Below, one piece after another: positions 60,940 to 64,000 of a DNA stretch of 64,000 bases. Under the pieces are notes generated by a model. The model saw nothing but the letters and a program-made list of their open reading frames with translations. It did not search any database and was not told the DNA's origin. This DNA comes from Gottschalkia purinilytica (GTDB lineage Bacteria > Bacillota > Clostridia > Tissierellales > Gottschalkiaceae), in NCBI RefSeq assembly GCF_001190785.1, contig NZ_LGSS01000001.1, positions 1 through 64,000 on the forward strand, read 5' to 3'. Made by a program: the position numbers and the translations under genes. Within the stretch, counting starts at the first letter, position 1. The number at the start of each line of letters is the position of its first letter.

Positions 60940-61260
60940 TTATCTCACAAATCTTCCTGTAATAGGATATGAATAATCTATACCATCTACTACCCTTACC
61001 ACTGCTACTATTGGTAGTATAACTGCTAAAGCTGATAATATCAGCATCATAGGAATTCCAATCAAGATTATACTTAGTATTAAGCTTATTGCAAACCCCA
61101 CAAATATTCCTATATGAAAAGCCAATGCTTCTTTTGCTTGTTGTTTTACGAAAAAATCATTAGAAACTAATAGTACCACTAATGGCGCTATTATAGGCAA
61201 CGCTATAAAACCTCCTAAATGACACAAAGCACATAATAGTTTTTGTTCTGTAGTTAGCAT
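60940..61260 (-). CDS. DUF4870 membrane protein
   Basis: 106 aa with about three TM helices. LLCALCHLGGFIALPIIAPL (residues 8-27), DFFVKQQAKEALAFHIGIFV, and a final helix pair (LSIILIGIPMMLILSALAVI) match DUF4870, a family of unknown function. Start after GGGAGG, 11 bases away, so the start is slightly uncertain. No operon partner obvious. Confidence 0.85.
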   Translation of the reverse strand: MLTTEQKLLCALCHLGGFIALPIIAPLVVLLVSNDFFVKQQAKEALAFHIGIFVGFAISLILSIILIGIPMMLILSALAVILPIVAVVRVVDGIDYSYPITGRFVR

Positions 61261-61345
61261 CTATTCCAGTACCTCCCTTTTATCAAGCACTAATATATTA
61301 TAATATATGTCCGCCTACATTAAAAGGAGAAAAACATTTATTCTT

Positions 61346-62773
61346 TTAATTAATATCTACGCTTTTATCTATAGGAATACTAACAATGAATTTTGTTCCT
61401 TTACCAATTTTACTTTCTACATCTATGTTTCCTTTGAAAGATAGTACTATATGCTTAACTATAGCAAGTCCTAGTCCAGTACCTCCTACTTGTTTGGACC
61501 TAGCCTTATCTACTGTATAGAATCTTTCAAATAGTCTAGAAAGATGTTCTTCTTCAATACCTATGCCCGTATCTGACACTTTTATATATACATTAACATC
61601 ATCATTATAAGCCTCTATTTTTACCTTTCCTCCATCGGGAGTATACTTTATCCCATTGTCAACTAAGTTTATAATCATTTGCTTAAACCAGCTTCTATTA
61701 CCTTTTATATGTGGAATATCTTCTTGTATTTTATTTTCTAAAATTATATTTTTCTGGTTAGCTATTTCATTAAGTAATTTTAATGTTCTATCTATTGATT
61801 TATTTATATCAATATCTTCTTGTGAAACTAAATTATTTTCATTTTCTATCTCAGAAAGTGTTAGTAAATCTTGTATAAGAGAAGTTAGTCTACTAGCCTC
61901 TATATCTATTATTCCTAGAAATTTATCTCTTATTGCTGAATTCTCAGCAGCACCTTCTTTTAAAGTTTCTACAAATCCTTTTATAGAAGTAAGTGGTGTT
62001 TTTAACTCATGAGAAACATTAGCTACAAATTCTTTTCTCATATTTTCAAGTTTTCTTATTTTAGTTACATCCTGAAGTATTATTACCATTCCTAAAATTC
62101 TAGTAGGATCGTTATTTAATCTTATAAGATTTGAATGAAAGCTAAGTACCTTATATTCTGGATTAAATATTTCTATCTCACTTTCTAATGTCTTGCTTTC
62201 ATTTACCAAAGTTCTAACTATTTTACTCAAATCATCGTTTCTTATAGATTCTAATATATGTTTTCCTCTGACTTCCTTCTCTTGCACTCCAAACATCTCT
62301 TCTGCTGCAGGGTTAACTAGTATTATTTGTTTAGAATTATCAAGAGCTATTACTCCATTTAGCATACTTGTTAATATAGCCTTCATCTTAGTATTACTCT
62401 CTTGTAACTCATCTATGGTGTTTTCAAGCTTTATACTCATAGTATTAAAGTTTTCTGAAAGCTCATCTAGCTCATCATCAGTTCTTGAATGAATTCTTTG
62501 TCTATAGTTTCCTGTAGAAATTTTCTTAGTAATTGATGTAAGCTGTTTTATCGGATCTGTAACTTTTTTTATATACCTAAATCCGAGTAATAAAGAAACC
62601 GTAAGTCCAGAAAGTATAGAAATTGCCTGATATTTTATCAACATAATTTCCATATTTGGAATACTTTCTAACTCGGGAACGGTAATTTTAAATAAACTAA
62701 AAGATAATATTCCAGTTATAGATACTCCTATTATCAGAAGTATAACAAACGTTAAAAAAATTCTTTTTTGCAT
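61346..62773 (-). CDS. Sensor histidine kinase, PhoR/WalK type
   Basis: 475 aa. Two TM helices (about residues 7-27 and 47-63) with a short extracellular loop of about 20 residues, HAMP (about 65-120), PAS (about 128-235), HisKA with H in FVANVSHELKTPL (about 253), and HATPase_c with NLVDNGIKYTPDGG (N box), VSDTGIGIEEEH and TGLGLAIVK. The very short sensor loop argues for intramembrane or cytoplasmic PAS sensing. 12 bp from the regulator. Phosphate control is possible but not shown. Confidence 0.92.
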   Translation of the reverse strand: MQKRIFLTFVILLIIGVSITGILSFSLFKITVPELESIPNMEIMLIKYQAISILSGLTVSLLLGFRYIKKVTDPIKQLTSITKKISTGNYRQRIHSRTDDELDELSENFNTMSIKLENTIDELQESNTKMKAILTSMLNGVIALDNSKQIILVNPAAEEMFGVQEKEVRGKHILESIRNDDLSKIVRTLVNESKTLESEIEIFNPEYKVLSFHSNLIRLNNDPTRILGMVIILQDVTKIRKLENMRKEFVANVSHELKTPLTSIKGFVETLKEGAAENSAIRDKFLGIIDIEASRLTSLIQDLLTLSEIENENNLVSQEDIDINKSIDRTLKLLNEIANQKNIILENKIQEDIPHIKGNRSWFKQMIINLVDNGIKYTPDGGKVKIEAYNDDVNVYIKVSDTGIGIEEEHLSRLFERFYTVDKARSKQVGGTGLGLAIVKHIVLSFKGNIDVESKIGKGTKFIVSIPIDKSVDIN

Positions 62774-62784
62774 AAAGTATCTCC

Positions 62785-63480
62785 TTATTTCATCTTATAT
62801 CCTATGCCTCTTATAGTTTCTATATATCTAGGATTCTTGTCATCATCTTCTATTTTCTTTCTTAAATGCCTTATGTGAACATCTACAGTTCTAGTTTCTC
62901 CAAAGTAATCATATCCCCATATTTCATCTAATAAGAAATTTCTAGATAAAACTTTTCCTCTATTTTTAGCAAGCATTCTCAAGAGCTCAAACTCTTTTAA
63001 AGTAAGTTCTAGCTTTTCTCCTCTTTTAGTTACTTCATGCTTTTCGTTACTTATAGTTATATCTCCAATTTTTATTATATTCTCTACTTCTTTAGTTCTT
63101 CCATCATTATTTCTTCTTAAGACAGCTTTTATTCTTGCTATTAACTCTCTCACGCTAAAAGGTTTTGTTATATAGTCATCTGCACCTATCTCAAGCCCTA
63201 CTATTTTATCAGCCTCATCATTCTTAGCTGTAAGCATAATTATAGATATATTTTCTGTCTCTTTATCATTTTTGATCTTCTTACATACTTCTACTCCATC
63301 CATTATTGGTAGCATCAAATCTAGTACTATTAGATCAGGATTTTCTTGCTTAGCCTTAGTTATAGCCTCTTTACCATCAAGTGCTGAAATAACTTCATAT
63401 CCATTATTTTCCAAATTGAATTTTACAAGTTCTATTATATGTTCTTCATCATCAACCACAAGAACTTTTCCATAGCTCAT
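62785..63480 (-). CDS. OmpR-family response regulator, PhoP/WalR type
   Basis: 231 aa from ATG at 63480, seven bases after GGAGG; an ATG at 63486 is only one base away. Receiver domain with VVDDEEHI, phosphoacceptor Asp in VLDLMLPIMDG (about residue 54) and LTAKNDEADK. The OmpR winged-helix domain has LLRMLAKNRGKVLSRNFLLD and DVHIRHLRKKIEDDDKNPRY. It is cotranscribed with the kinase downstream and may follow pgeF by 18 bp. Confidence 0.94.
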   Translation of the reverse strand: MSYGKVLVVDDEEHIIELVKFNLENNGYEVISALDGKEAITKAKQENPDLIVLDLMLPIMDGVEVCKKIKNDKETENISIIMLTAKNDEADKIVGLEIGADDYITKPFSVRELIARIKAVLRRNNDGRTKEVENIIKIGDITISNEKHEVTKRGEKLELTLKEFELLRMLAKNRGKVLSRNFLLDEIWGYDYFGETRTVDVHIRHLRKKIEDDDKNPRYIETIRGIGYKMK

Positions 63481-63497
63481 ATTCATGCCTCCTAATC

Positions 63498-64000
63498 TTA
63501 TTTTAACTGTATTATTGCTGCCATCCTTCCTGTTATTCCATTTTCCTTTCTATAGGAAAAGAAAATATCACTATTACAACTAGTACATACTTCACTTATT
63601 ATGATATTTCTACACGGTACTCCGCTTTCCTCCAAGACTACTTTATTAGCCTCCCAAAGATTAAGCTTCCATTTCCCTTCACCTGTTGGTTTTAACACGT
63701 TAGAAACACTTGTAAAATTTGTGTTAAATCTTTTATATACATCCGCTCCTACTTCATAACAACATTGCCCTATAGACGGTCCTATTCCTACAAGTATATC
63801 ATTAGGATCTGAAGAATAGTTTTTCTTCATAATATCTATCATTTTTCCAGAGATTTTATCTACTGTTCCTCTCCATCCTCCGTGAGCAAGTCCTACTACC
63901 TTTTTTACTTTATCTAAAAAAAATATTGGCACACAATCAGCAAAAAAGGTGAATAGCATGACATCTGGTTCATTTGTAACCAATCCATCTATGTCTTTAT
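63498..64000 (-). CDS. pgeF: Purine nucleoside phosphorylase / laccase-domain protein (YfiH/PgeF), 5' end outside window
   Basis: Open frame to the right edge; 167 codons and the stop are visible. Zn-site motifs: DCVPIFFLD (Cys), HGGWRGT (His), CCYEVG (Cys), with VGIGPSIGQCCYEV. Residues CTSCNSDIFFSYRKEN end the domain. Members hydrolyse or phosphorolyse purine nucleosides; E. coli YfiH and relatives (formerly called multicopper polyphenol oxidase, laccase-like) show this. The N-terminus lies past 64,000. Confidence 0.88.
   Translation of the reverse strand, partial: KDIDGLVTNEPDVMLFTFFADCVPIFFLDKVKKVVGLAHGGWRGTVDKISGKMIDIMKKNYSSDPNDILVGIGPSIGQCCYEVGADVYKRFNTNFTSVSNVLKPTGEGKWKLNLWEANKVVLEESGVPCRNIIISEVCTSCNSDIFFSYRKENGITGRMAAIIQLK

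Noticed and set aside
1-64000. CRISPR arrays, tRNA and rRNA genes
   Set aside because: I saw no regularly spaced direct repeats, no cas genes and no tRNA cloverleaf with CCA-type acceptor ends on either strand.

Overview
The window comes from an AT-rich, anaerobic, endospore-forming member of the Clostridia. Spore genes (sigK, cwlD, a YhcN-type lipoprotein, a coat-type superoxide dismutase, a spore-type PBP), the block alaS-ireB-ruvX-DUF1292-mltG-trmR-U32 peptidase, the isc/mnmA cluster and T-box and lysine riboswitch leaders all fit Peptostreptococcaceae or a close relative. An S-layer-anchored GH18 enzyme is also present. I cannot name the genus from this sequence alone.

Region 1 (1 to about 10,600) is the right arm of a temperate prophage. 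Leftward from a divergent Cro/CI switch (8,404/8,602) run early genes: MerR-like, Rha, Xis-like, ORF6N/ORF6C antirepressor, small unknowns, a Rad52-like recombination protein, a replication initiator, a sigma factor, RusA, and a frameshifted cytosine methyltransferase. Rightward run the CI-like repressor, a second XRE regulator and a tyrosine integrase. The integrase end abuts a prepilin peptidase gene (pilD) that loses its 3' half there, so the phage appears integrated inside the last gene of a type IV pilus operon (pilB-pilT-pilC-pilin-pilD).

Region 2 (10,600 to 19,450) holds that pilus operon, aroE, and spore or envelope genes (SOD, cwlD, YhcN lipoprotein, FUSC protein).

Region 3 (19,600 to 23,850) is the most striking part. 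The mother-cell sporulation sigma factor gene sigK is split into a 5' part (23,848 down to about 23,507) and a 3' part (about 20,010 down to 19,644). Between them lies a 3,500-bp element with a large serine recombinase, a 57-aa ORF, a zinc-ribbon protein and a YhaM-like nuclease. Its ends carry near-identical 10-bp repeats. Precise excision would restore a 234-codon SigK with a Bacillus-like pro-sequence. This is a compact skin element.

Region 4 (23,900 to 44,600) is a long leftward housekeeping block: PBP, U32 hydroxylase and TrmR (wobble-uridine modification), MltG, QueT, RNase J, a Fur-family regulator, DUF1292, RuvX, an aldo/keto reductase, a large phosphatase-like membrane protein, IreB, AlaS with its T-box, an AI-2E transporter, a PRC-barrel protein, MnmA, IscU, IscS and an Rrf2 regulator.

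Region 5 (45,000 to 64,000) holds a formate/nitrite channel, spore-surface-like hypotheticals, an M14 peptidase with LysM and PG-binding domains, the GH18-SLH protein, the lipid II flippase Amj, a lysine-riboswitch-controlled NhaC-family transporter (LysW type), a SEC-C protein, AsnS with its T-box, RarA, a PhoR/PhoP-like two-component pair and a partial PgeF.

Two developmental or surface systems (sporulation and type IV pili) are thus each interrupted by a site-specific recombination element within 13 kb.
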